Shown here piece after piece: positions 25,088 to 32,724 of a stretch of 40,449 bases of DNA. Under the pieces are notes generated by a model, which saw only the letters and a program-made list of their open reading frames with translations, was not told where the DNA came from and ran no database searches. The stretch is from Desulfosporosinus fructosivorans (GTDB lineage Bacteria > Bacillota > Desulfitobacteriia > Desulfitobacteriales > Desulfitobacteriaceae). Within the stretch, counting starts at the first letter, position 1. Each line of letters opens with the position of its first letter. The position numbers and the translations under genes were made by a program. The DNA lies in the NCBI RefSeq assembly GCF_004766045.1, contig NZ_SPQQ01000024.1:1-40449 (forward strand), given 5' to 3'.

Positions 25088-26287
25088 TCAAAACGCTGTT
25101 TTAGATGAATGAAAAAGCGGTAGTAAGAACAACAACCCAATAATATACAGTGCTCCTGCTGCCTCATACATGACCACCAAGGAAAACATCTCTTTCAGCA
25201 ATCCTGCCACGCTCATCGTCACAACCATGGCTCCAGTATACAAGGGCATAAGAATTCCATTCACCCGGCCGATAAATTGACTATCCGAATTTTGCAAGAT
25301 CATTATGTTGATGCCAATCATAATGCAAGGCATAACTAAACCCATCATCAAATACACGAGATAGGTTAACCAAGGGGTCGTCGATAATCCACATGCTGCA
25401 ATGCCGATTGCCGAAATAAACATCCCGAATGCCAAAAGCTTTTGTGGAGAAATAGCCTTAGCATAAGTCATAACTATGACCCCTCCTAAAAACATACCGA
25501 TCCCGCTAAGGGTCATTAACCATTGTAAACTTTCGATCGGTAAACCAAGTCGCTCTGTTACCAAAAAGATTCCTAAGGGTTGAACTAGACCTCCGCCCAA
25601 GCCAGCAGCCAAAAAGCACAACCCCAAAAGTGTCAAGATTCTCTTCCCAAGTACATAACGGATACCAGCCACCATTTCTTGGCGAAGAGTTGTCCCTATC
25701 TTTGCTACAACATTCTCACGATCTGGAGGTAGAAACGTCAATGCACCCGCCGAGAATATAAACGCCAGACCCATCACTGCAATAGAGATTTTAATTCCAA
25801 ATGTCTGATAGATAAATGTACCAACGATTGGTCCCAGGATCATAAAAATTGTAAAGATTGTCTGATAAATCGACATGACCGCTTGCATATGCTCCGGAGG
25901 CAGGTTTTCTTTAATCAACTTCATCCCCGATGGCTGAGAAAACTGAGATAAAATAGCGGAAATGATGGTCGTGAAAAATACAGCTTTCCAGGTGCCAAAT
26001 ACCAAGGTAATCAAAACAGCAAATACTGACACAGCACTAAGTAGATCACACAAAATCATCGTTCGTTTCGGACGCCAGCGGTCCGCAAAAGTTCCACCGA
26101 TAAAGGAGAAAATGAACATTGGAGCAAATTCTGCCACCGAAATCATTGAGATCGCGAGCGCATTTCCATTTGTTTGTTCCATAACGTAGAGTAACACAGC
26201 AAAATTACGTACCCAGATTCCAATTTGTAAAAATATTGCCGATCCTAAGATCGCTTGTACAAGACGATTACGTAGTAAATTAAACGT
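25088..26287 (-). CDS. MFS exporter (MFS_3/EntS-like) with apparent ACG start
   Basis: A 12-helix major facilitator of about 399 residues, resembling enterobactin or macrolide exporters (MFS_3). It has the loop 2-3 motif GGTFADRWRPKRTMILCDL, QFSQPSGMKLIKENLPPEHM and a loop GRVNGILMPLYTGAM. The first ordinary start codon in frame (GTG at 26197) would remove the first membrane helix. The frame is open farther upstream through RNRLVQAILGSAIFLQIG and IWVRNF, a normal MFS N-terminus, up to an ACG at 26287 preceded by GGGGG at 5 nt. The natural start is therefore probably this ACG, or an ATG changed by mutation or sequence error. Exported compound unknown. Confidence 0.85.
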   Translation of the reverse strand, partial: TFNLLRNRLVQAILGSAIFLQIGIWVRNFAVLLYVMEQTNGNALAISMISVAEFAPMFIFSFIGGTFADRWRPKRTMILCDLLSAVSVFAVLITLVFGTWKAVFFTTIISAILSQFSQPSGMKLIKENLPPEHMQAVMSIYQTIFTIFMILGPIVGTFIYQTFGIKISIAVMGLAFIFSAGALTFLPPDRENVVAKIGTTLRQEMVAGIRYVLGKRILTLLGLCFLAAGLGGGLVQPLGIFLVTERLGLPIESLQWLMTLSGIGMFLGGVIVMTYAKAISPQKLLAFGMFISAIGIAACGLSTTPWLTYLVYLMMGLVMPCIMIGINIMILQNSDSQFIGRVNGILMPLYTGAMVVTMSVAGLLKEMFSLVVMYEAAGALYIIGLLFLLPLFHSSKTAF

Positions 26288-26321
26288 AAAAACCCCCTAT
26301 CTATTCTCACCCAATTAAGGA

Positions 26322-27026
26322 CTATTCGGGCAGGCGCCGGTTTCTAAAATGATTCTCTGAATGATTCATTCCTATATTCTCTAAGTTTGCTAATCCTTCT
26401 AACACCTCATCGATTGGCAAATTTCCTTTTTTCAGTTCACTTGGGTCGATGTGTATTAATCTCTCATAAAAGGCTATACCTTTAGCTACAAGATCATTGT
26501 TTGCCTCAGTTTCTTCAATTAATTTATAGAGTATATCCTCAGCCTTGGCATAGTTATTGGTGAGTTCGTGATATTGAAATAGCAACAACATACTTTCCTT
26601 AGGAATATCGTACCCTCTAACTTTCTCTATTAGGTCATTAACCTTGTCTTGGTTCTGTTTCAAGATAGAGTTGTCACTATCTGATATAACATTGATCATG
26701 ATATTTAAACTCTTAAAGTATAAATTCCTTGCCCTCGACATCTCTCCCGTAATCTCGTATATATCGGCTTGTTGATTTAATAATTCAGCTAGAACAAGAC
26801 TCTTAACGGTATTGGTATTTTTACTGCCACTTACATTCTGGATTAAGATTTCATAGGGTAGTACCTCGAGTACTTCTTTATTGAGACCAGTAAAGTCTTT
26901 TAAGGTATCAGTTAAAACCTCTTGACTCTCTTCAATTTTGCTTTCAGTCTTTAATCCCATAATTTTGGCGATAGCATTTGTGAATTGTCGTATCATTTTC
27001 ATTATATAATCTTTTTCTTCATACAT
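26322..27026 (-). CDS. DUF6483 family protein
   Basis: A 234-residue soluble, highly helical protein. The start MYEEKDYIMKMIRQFTNAIA matches what I recognise as the DUF6483 signature in Clostridia. The middle and C-terminal parts contain paired helices such as NQQADIYEITGEMSRARNLY and QYHELTNNYAKAEDILYKLI, which look TPR-like. Function unknown. GGGGTTGAA precedes the ATG. It lies between the MFS gene and glgB on the same strand; spacing of 98 bases to glgB and about 34 to the MFS start would allow co-transcription with the exporter. Confidence 0.75.
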   Translation of the reverse strand: MYEEKDYIMKMIRQFTNAIAKIMGLKTESKIEESQEVLTDTLKDFTGLNKEVLEVLPYEILIQNVSGSKNTNTVKSLVLAELLNQQADIYEITGEMSRARNLYFKSLNIMINVISDSDNSILKQNQDKVNDLIEKVRGYDIPKESMLLLFQYHELTNNYAKAEDILYKLIEETEANNDLVAKGIAFYERLIHIDPSELKKGNLPIDEVLEGLANLENIGMNHSENHFRNRRLPE

Positions 27027-27123
27027 TTCAACCCCAACGTTCTGTACAATATTACCGTCTAATATCCCAGATTGGTTGTTACTCCAAGAAATGGCTAGGT
27101 ATACTGTTGGTAGCCCTTATATC

Positions 27124-29148
27124 TTATAGTTTTCTTAAGACTAATGCTGTACGACTGGGAGCATAAATCGCAAATCCATATTTGTTTTCTCTCTCAGAAA
27201 GTAACTTTGTCTGATAAATATAGTCTGTGGCAATTCGGCCTTGTCCACCAAATTGTTTTTCGTCGGTATTAAATACCACTTGATATTCTCCATATTCTTC
27301 TACAGGCAGAGCAAAATCAGGAAACGATTTTGTAGGATTAAAGTTAAACAAAAATATCAAGCCACTTTTTTTGTAGGCTAATATATTGTCTTTCTCCTCG
27401 GTCCATAAGTTTACTAAATCATCCGCCTGCATTACTTTATTAGTTTTTAGAAATGCGATAGTTTCACGATCAAACGTTGCCAAGTCTGCATAGCTAAGCT
27501 CTTGATTATCCATCAGACTCCAATGCCTACAGGCGTATTTATAACTCCAATCGTTTTCCTTTGTTGGGAAATCAATCCAATCAGGGTGGCCGAATTCGTT
27601 GCCCATGAAATTCATGTAGCCTTCACCTGCCAGCGTGATCGTGAGAAATTTTATCAGTTTACTTAGTTCAATGGCTCTTTTAATAAGGATATTTTGGTCA
27701 TTTTTCCCCATGTGCCAGTACATTTCTTGATCGGCTAACCTGAATATCAGGGTCTTATCCCCAACGAGTGCCTGATCATGCGATTCTACATAACCAATGG
27801 TTTTTTCTTGTGGACGGTGGCACGTTAATTCATGCCATATTTGGTTCATACTCCAGTTTTCATCCCGGCGTTCCTTAATGGTCTTTATCCAAAGGTCGGG
27901 CACTCCCATGGACAATCGATAGTCAAACCCGATACCACCGTCCTTCACAGGTAGGCACATTCCAGGCATACCACTCATGTCTTCTGCTATGGTTACGGCA
28001 TCGGGACGTACTTCTCGAATTAAATCATTTGCAAATTGAAGATATGTAAGAGCATCTAGATCCGTTTCAGCACTAAAATACTTGCTGTAATCTGAGAAAT
28101 TGACGCCAAGACCTTGGTGATGGTAAGCCATAGAGGTGACTCCGTCGAATCGAAAACCATCAAAATGATACTCCTCAAGCCAGAATTTTAGATTAGAAAG
28201 TAAAAAATGAAGGACTTCATTTTTACCATAATTAAAAAGTTTAGTTTTCCAGGCTGGATGATTCCCTCTTGACCCGACGTGAAAGAATTGGTGATCAGTC
28301 CCATCAAAACCATAAATACCTTCCATTTGATTATCAAGGGCGTGAGAATGCACAAGATCCATCAAGACAACGATGCCCATGGAATGAGCAGTATCGACCA
28401 ATTCCTTTAATTCATCCGGAGTACCAAACCAAGATGACACGGCAAAAAAATTAGAGACTTGATATCCAAATGAAGCATAATAGGGGTGTTGCATTATTGC
28501 CATTATTTGTATTGTGTTATAGCCCGCATCTTTTATTCTGGGAAGAATCGTATCGGTAAATTCCTTAAAGGAACCAATACCCTCTTTTTCTTGAGCCATA
28601 CCGATATGTAACTCATAAATAAACAGCGGAGATGTATGATCGACGCGAAACTTCGTATCATGCCACATGAACTGTTTCTCTGGGTTCCAAATTTGTCCGA
28701 CAAAATCATGGGTTTCTGGATTTTGTACCGTACGTTTAATATAGAGGGGTAGTCTATCTCTCTCTTTACCGTTAGCTTTTACTCGTACTTTTACAAATGA
28801 CGTGTGTTTGAGCGTGTCTCTACCTTCTATAAAAACCTCCCAATTTCCGTGCTCTTTTCTCTTTAAAGGATGGGTTTCAGGATTCCAGCCATTAAAGTCT
28901 CCCATAAGATGAAGTTCTTCTGCGCCAGGAGCCCATTCTCGGTAATACCAACCTTCTTTAACCAAATGAAAACCATAAAATAGGTGTCCATTTGCAAAGG
29001 ATTTGAAATCCAAATATTGGCCAAGCAAGGTCTTTTTATGAGAGGAATACCTGTCCATTCGCAGCTGAAGATCCTTTTCAAAGGGCTTAAGATAGGGATC
29101 AATTGCTAATATCTTTAGTTCAGTTGTCACAGCAAGTGAACGTTGCAT
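27124..29148 (-). CDS. glgB: 1,4-alpha-glucan branching enzyme, eukaryotic-like GH13 type
   Basis: A 674-residue GH13 enzyme that transfers alpha-1,4 chains to alpha-1,6 branch points. It has an N-terminal CBM48 (GFHLVKEGWYYREWAPGAEE, HLMGDFNGWN). The (beta/alpha)8 barrel shows the four GH13 regions: MDLVHSHA, DGFRFDGVTSM (nucleophile Asp), TIAEDMSG (acid/base Glu) and YVESHDQAL. The layout and DGFRFDGVTSMAYHHQG resemble the eukaryote-like branching enzymes (GH13_8) rather than the usual bacterial GlgB. The ATG at 29148 has AAAGGAG about 9 nt upstream; an ATG 18 nt earlier has none. No glycogen synthase, ADP-glucose pyrophosphorylase or phosphorylase gene is in the window. Confidence 0.9.
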   Translation of the reverse strand: MQRSLAVTTELKILAIDPYLKPFEKDLQLRMDRYSSHKKTLLGQYLDFKSFANGHLFYGFHLVKEGWYYREWAPGAEELHLMGDFNGWNPETHPLKRKEHGNWEVFIEGRDTLKHTSFVKVRVKANGKERDRLPLYIKRTVQNPETHDFVGQIWNPEKQFMWHDTKFRVDHTSPLFIYELHIGMAQEKEGIGSFKEFTDTILPRIKDAGYNTIQIMAIMQHPYYASFGYQVSNFFAVSSWFGTPDELKELVDTAHSMGIVVLMDLVHSHALDNQMEGIYGFDGTDHQFFHVGSRGNHPAWKTKLFNYGKNEVLHFLLSNLKFWLEEYHFDGFRFDGVTSMAYHHQGLGVNFSDYSKYFSAETDLDALTYLQFANDLIREVRPDAVTIAEDMSGMPGMCLPVKDGGIGFDYRLSMGVPDLWIKTIKERRDENWSMNQIWHELTCHRPQEKTIGYVESHDQALVGDKTLIFRLADQEMYWHMGKNDQNILIKRAIELSKLIKFLTITLAGEGYMNFMGNEFGHPDWIDFPTKENDWSYKYACRHWSLMDNQELSYADLATFDRETIAFLKTNKVMQADDLVNLWTEEKDNILAYKKSGLIFLFNFNPTKSFPDFALPVEEYGEYQVVFNTDEKQFGGQGRIATDYIYQTKLLSERENKYGFAIYAPSRTALVLRKL

Positions 29149-29251
29149 CCAATCCACTCCTTTCATCTGAGGTTAAGCAATACTACTTAGGGTTTCCATA
29201 AGGACAGACACTATTACAAACGCCTTAGATGGATTACGGTGCTATAGTGAG

Positions 29252-29806
29252 TCATAGCATTTCTTTGATTTTGGAAATTAACTTCTCATAAACCTTATGC
29301 ATATGAGGTTCAGAACTATAGATATTCAGTTCATCAATGGAGATCCATTTAACCCCACTATTTTCATCTTCTTTAACGATAAGCAGATCGTTTTCATCCA
29401 CTTCAATCAGATAAGTGATGGATAAATGCAAATGTGGGGATACATAGTTTCCCCTTTTTGTATGCCCTAAGACTGTAAGTACGTCCAAGGAGAAAATATC
29501 TGAAGAAACAGGATGAAAATTCTTCACCCCAGTCTCTTCCTTTAATTCTTTCATTGCAACCTCTAATAAGTCTTCTTCCCCATCGGCGTGACCTCCGATC
29601 CAAGACCAGGAATTATAGATATTATGATGGATCATGAGCACTTTTTCCTTTGATCTATTAACGGCAAATGCTGAGCTGGTAATATGTGCAACCTTATTAT
29701 TTCTCGTTAAAATATCCTCAAATATCTCAGTACAATATATAATTAATTCTTTATCCTTTTTTTCTTGCTCATTGTAGGGGGCATAGCTTGTTATTGAATC
29801 AAACAA
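29252..29806 (-). CDS. NUDIX hydrolase
   Basis: A 184-residue hydrolase of nucleoside-diphosphate-linked compounds. The Nudix box is present as GGHADGEEDLLEVAMKELKE followed by ETGV (G-x5-E-x7-KE-x2-EE-x-G, with Lys in place of Arg). The preceding strand is VLMIHHNIYNSWSWIGGHAD. The start is TTG with only a weak GAG site. The next gene, glgB, lies 100 bases downstream on the same strand, which may indicate co-transcription. Substrate cannot be predicted. Confidence 0.88.
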   Translation of the reverse strand: MFDSITSYAPYNEQEKKDKELIIYCTEIFEDILTRNNKVAHITSSAFAVNRSKEKVLMIHHNIYNSWSWIGGHADGEEDLLEVAMKELKEETGVKNFHPVSSDIFSLDVLTVLGHTKRGNYVSPHLHLSITYLIEVDENDLLIVKEDENSGVKWISIDELNIYSSEPHMHKVYEKLISKIKEML

Positions 29807-29980
29807 TGCTTATTCACTCTTTCATTTTCAATCCTGTATCAATATTAGTTAAATCCGGTTAAATAATTAGTACTAGTCATAATTATAACACTATATGGGA
29901 TGGTAAGAAATCTCTACCCTTTGAACGAGAAATAGTGCCCTTCATTTGGCTGAACCATTCTGTTTCATATAACAATAAGT

Positions 29981-30028
29981 GGATACATAAAAACGACTTA
30001 GATAAAATCCAAGTCGCTTTATGTATCC
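29981..30028 (-). terminator. Terminator of csbD-like gene
   Basis: GGATACATAAA with CGACTT pair with AAGTCG and TTTATGTATCC, giving a 17-bp interrupted stem. It lies about 20 bases after the stop at 30046. Confidence 0.7.
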
Positions 30029-30045
30029 CATATAAGCAAGACCTA

Positions 30046-30267
30046 CTAAACTCTTTTATCCTCTTCATCCAACTTGTCATTTATCTTTCCAGCAAGCTTC
30101 TCTTTGGTCTCGTAAAGCTTCTCCTTTAAATCCGCCTTTATTGACTGAAGCTTCCCTTTCAGTTCCGTCTCTTCACTGCCAGTGGACTTTCCCACAGCTT
30201 CTTTAGTCTTTCCTATAACTTTATCCTTAGCGTTCTCAAATTTGTCTTTAAATCCGACATAGTGCAC
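30046..30267 (-). CDS. CsbD family stress protein (5' end uncertain)
   Basis: A CsbD-like protein, hydrophilic and helical: FKDKFENAKDKVIGKTKEAV, GKSTGSEETELKGKLQSIKA and a Lys/Glu-rich tail. CsbD is a sigma-B general-stress protein in Bacillus; its molecular role is unknown. The in-frame start is a GTG at 30267 with the Shine-Dalgarno directly abutting it, which is unlikely to work. An ATG at 30260 has GGGAGG at the ideal distance but is in another frame. One extra T in the TTTAAA at about 30250-30253 would give MSDFKDKFENA, the normal start of the family. A one-base deletion or sequence error is therefore likely. Confidence 0.75.
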   Translation of the reverse strand: MHYVGFKDKFENAKDKVIGKTKEAVGKSTGSEETELKGKLQSIKADLKEKLYETKEKLAGKINDKLDEEDKRV

Positions 30268-30446
30268 CTCCCTTTTAATTGTTCGAATCTCACATTTACT
30301 AATTTATAGATAAACTCTTTAACCTGTATATAATATTAAAATTAAATAAATATTAATTACCAAGACGCATTAACATTAATTAACTCTAGCAAGATACTTT
30401 CTTCATCTCCTTATCCATAATAATCCTCTCGAAATATATCTTTATT

Positions 30447-30477
30447 CGCATAGCATCACCTGATTTTGGTCATCATA
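30447..30477 (+). promoter_or_regulatory. Candidate sigma-G promoter of tlp
   Basis: CGCATA (30447-30452) and CATCATA (30471-30477) are separated by 18 bases, close to the forespore sigma-G pattern (xGxATA, 17-18, CATxxTA). They lie 35 bases before the tlp start, whose product is expected in the forespore. Confidence 0.4.
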
Positions 30478-30511
30478 AAAACGCAGTACTGATTCAATAG
30501 GAGGGATTACT

Positions 30512-30727
30512 TTGGCCAAACCAGATAATCGTGCAGATAATGAGGTTCACCTACAGCAACATATCGATCATACCTTCGAAAATTTACGTGAAGCAGAGGA
30601 TTACCTAGATGAGCATGCAGATGAGATTTCATCTGACGAAAAACAAAGTATTGAAGAAAAAAATGATCGACGCAAAGAAAGCATCAAAAGTTTCATAGCG
30701 GAAAAGAGAGACGAATCTCAACAGTAA
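30512..30727 (+). CDS. tlp: Tlp-type small acid-soluble spore protein
   Basis: A 71-residue spore protein. MAKPDNRADNEVHLQQHIDH, ENLREAEDYLDEHADEIS and the end KNDRRKESIKSFIAEKRDE match the Tlp family (thioredoxin-like protein of the spore core; a SASP despite its name). The start is TTG, 7 nt after AGGAGGG. A forespore-type promoter lies upstream and a strong terminator downstream, so it is a single-gene unit. It supports the view that this organism forms endospores. Confidence 0.9.
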   Translation: MAKPDNRADNEVHLQQHIDHTFENLREAEDYLDEHADEISSDEKQSIEEKNDRRKESIKSFIAEKRDESQQ

Positions 30728-30757
30728 AAGCCTATTCTATCTGCGTTCCACCAAGAT

Positions 30758-30803
30758 AAGCAGCCCCTTCGAGTTCAGGAAGAGGCTGCTTGTTTCTCTT
30801 TTA
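30758..30803 (+). terminator. Terminator of tlp
   Basis: AAGCAGCCCCTTC pairs with GGAAGAGGCTGCTT (minor mismatches) and is followed by GTTTCTCTTTT. Confidence 0.85.
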
Positions 30804-30833
30804 GAAAGATTGTACATCATTTAGAAGCTGTAA

Positions 30834-31487
30834 TTAAGAGCCTAATTCCAATGGAATTTGAGTCTGCATGGCCATGATTAAGCGACGTTCAACATCATAC
30901 CAATTAACTAGTTGCCACCAGGATGCTACATAATCTTTGCGTTTGTTCTGATAATCAAGGTAGTAAGCATGCTCCCATACATCCATGGCAAGTATAGGAA
31001 TACCACCCGCTTGATAGAAATCCTGGTGCTTTTCAATGGTCAGTATTTCTAGCCTTCCCCAAGCCAGTTGCCACACTAGTAAGGCCCATCCAGACGCTTC
31101 CACATTAATTGCAGCATTCTTAAACTGTTCCCCAAAAACAGCCAGACTACCAAAATAGCTCATTATATGTTTAATCGTTTGAGCCCCGGGGGTCTCCCAC
31201 CGATTTCCTATAGGAGCCATCGAAGTCCAATAAATACTATGCAAAATATGCCCTGAGCCATGAAAGGCTAATTCCCTCTCCCAATGTTTGATTAAAGCAA
31301 AATCTAGTTTTTGCCTTGCCTCGATCAATTTGATCTCCGCTTTGTTCAATCCTTCAACATAGGTTTTATGATGTAAATCATGATGAATTTTTAATACTCT
31401 AGAACTGATTACAGGCTCAAGGGCATTAAACGCATAAGGTAACATCGGTAACTGATGTCGACCCGGGGGCACTATAATCGATTGCAT
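30834..31487 (-). CDS. Fe/Mn superoxide dismutase
   Basis: A 217-residue cytosolic superoxide dismutase. The metal ligands can be placed: His in KIHHDLHHKTYVEG, His in GSGHILHSIYW, and Asp and His in AMDVWEHAYYLDYQ, the family signature DxWEHAYY. The two-domain fold is complete. The sequence is closer to the divergent SodF-like branch than to classical SodA. Metal preference cannot be read reliably. The ATG at 31487 has GGAGGGG 6 nt upstream; an earlier in-frame start has no site. In an anaerobe it would give oxygen tolerance. Confidence 0.9.
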   Translation of the reverse strand: MQSIIVPPGRHQLPMLPYAFNALEPVISSRVLKIHHDLHHKTYVEGLNKAEIKLIEARQKLDFALIKHWERELAFHGSGHILHSIYWTSMAPIGNRWETPGAQTIKHIMSYFGSLAVFGEQFKNAAINVEASGWALLVWQLAWGRLEILTIEKHQDFYQAGGIPILAMDVWEHAYYLDYQNKRKDYVASWWQLVNWYDVERRLIMAMQTQIPLELGS

Positions 31488-31617
31488 AATTATCCCCTCC
31501 CACACAATTCCTCTTCTTCGCATTGCTCTAGTTCATATTCTTCCATATTCCACGCTAAAGGTTATTATGTTTCTAACTTTCCTTAGAAGGACTAGCTTCC
31601 TTCCAACGGCATTATCA

Positions 31618-31680
31618 TTTTTGTATCTTGTGATCAACAAAGACTTGAGAACTTTCGTCTTTCAGTATCAAGATACAAAC
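31618..31680. repeat. Nested inverted repeat
   Basis: TTTGTATCTTG (about 31619) pairs with CAAGATACAAA (ending about 31679), and inside it AAAGAC pairs with GTCTTT. It lies between the superoxide dismutase promoter region and the bidirectional terminator. It could be a small RNA, a terminator without a U-tract or an operator. Confidence 0.4.
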
Positions 31681-31700
31681 AATAATATGGAGTAAAGTAA

Positions 31701-31754
31701 AAGGGACTATCAGAAATAGAAATTCCGCTTCTATTTCTGATAGTCCCTTTTTTC
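31701..31754. terminator. 21-bp perfect bidirectional terminator
   Basis: AAGGGACTATCAGAAATAGAA pairs perfectly with its complement over a 7-nt loop. TTTTTT follows on the plus strand and TTTTACTTTA on the minus strand. It probably ends the Spo0A-C-like transcript on the minus strand. Confidence 0.85.
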
Positions 31755-31782
31755 AAAAATGTCCCTTGACACGGTGCTGCCC

Positions 31783-32073
31783 TTAGCTCACTTTACCCAT
31801 TACTCTAAATTTATCAGCGAGAAGTGCAATGAATTCGGAGTTAGTGGGTTTTTGGCGTTCGATATCCATAGAATATCCAAAAATCCGTTTAAGCGTATCA
31901 GTATTTCCACGTTCCCACGCAAGCTCTATCGCATGACGAATTCCGCGTTCTACCCTACTTGGTGCAGTATCATGCTTTTTTGCGATGCCAGGATAAAGCT
32001 CCTTGGTTACCGCGCCTAATAAGGAAACATCCTCTACCACCATCAGAATTGCATTCGCTAAACACAGTTTCAC
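31783..32073 (-). pseudogene. Spo0A C-terminal DNA-binding domain without receiver
   Basis: About 96 residues that match only the effector domain of the sporulation master regulator Spo0A: NAILMVVEDVSLLGAVTKEL, then the recognition-helix region TAPSRVERGIRHAIELAWER, then MDIERQKPTNSEFIALLADK. The linker residues just upstream (IGLIPINYEV, resembling the IGIPxxxKGY of Spo0A) are in frame but are preceded by a stop. The only start is a GTG with no ribosome binding site. The receiver domain and its phospho-acceptor Asp are absent. It is most simply a truncated spo0A paralogue. If translated, it could bind 0A boxes constitutively. A terminator follows, as for a once-functional gene. Confidence 0.75.
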
Positions 32074-32237
32074 TTCATAGTTTATAGGTATTAATCCAAT
32101 TGTTTATTGGATTATCTAAATTAATTTTATCCCATATTTTAGTGAGAGTCAAACTTCGGAAGCAGAGTACATCAAGCCAATATTGGCCCTAGAATCAGAG
32201 TTAGTCCTCATACCTTTAGACACACCTTCGCTATTAA

Positions 32238-32417
32238 TTACCCCAAGAATGGAGGGTCTACAACGTCACTCAGGGGCAATTAGGACGTCGAACTATAGAG
32301 ACTGTTGAGAAATATCTATTCTGGTCATCAGACGATAAGTTAGAAGAATTTCAAAAATATAATCCATTAGACAAAATGGAATTTTGGATGATTGTCCGTC
32401 ATGGACACCCCCTTTAA
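32238..32417 (+). pseudogene. Orphan coding fragment, unknown family
   Basis: An open stretch of 59 codons reads PQEWRVYNVTQGQLGRRTIE, then TVEKYLFWSSDDKLEEFQKY and NPLDKMEFWMIVRHGHPL before a stop. It is clearly protein-like in composition. It begins after a TAA with no start codon or binding site, so it is probably the C-terminal remnant of a deleted gene at the edge of the A+T-rich island. No family recognised. Confidence 0.4.
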
Positions 32418-32724
32418 TAATTTAGTCATTTGTTTGGATTGATCATGGTTTTATGGCAGGTTGTGTGAAAATTCTCCTCCACCACTTTCGCACCGTTTCC
32501 ACCCTGTTAAGCGTTTGCTATTGAGGAATTTTTCTTAAATCCTAAAGCGTTCAACCAGTATAACAATTTCAGCTATACGTTCTTTTAGTTTTCACACAGC
32601 TTGATAATTGGAATTTGTATTCTGTAAACGGTTTCATTTATGATACAGTTCATCTTAAACATTTCATTTGATAAGGGGACATCTATCTCAATTATTAATT
32701 TCCCGATATATTGACATACAATAT
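32418..32724. other. Intergenic at the island boundary
   Basis: 307 bases between the orphan fragment and the stop of the 502-residue gene. No copy of the island repeat and no terminator-like hairpin with a T-run were found here, so the last module lacks a visible end signal. Confidence 0.3.
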
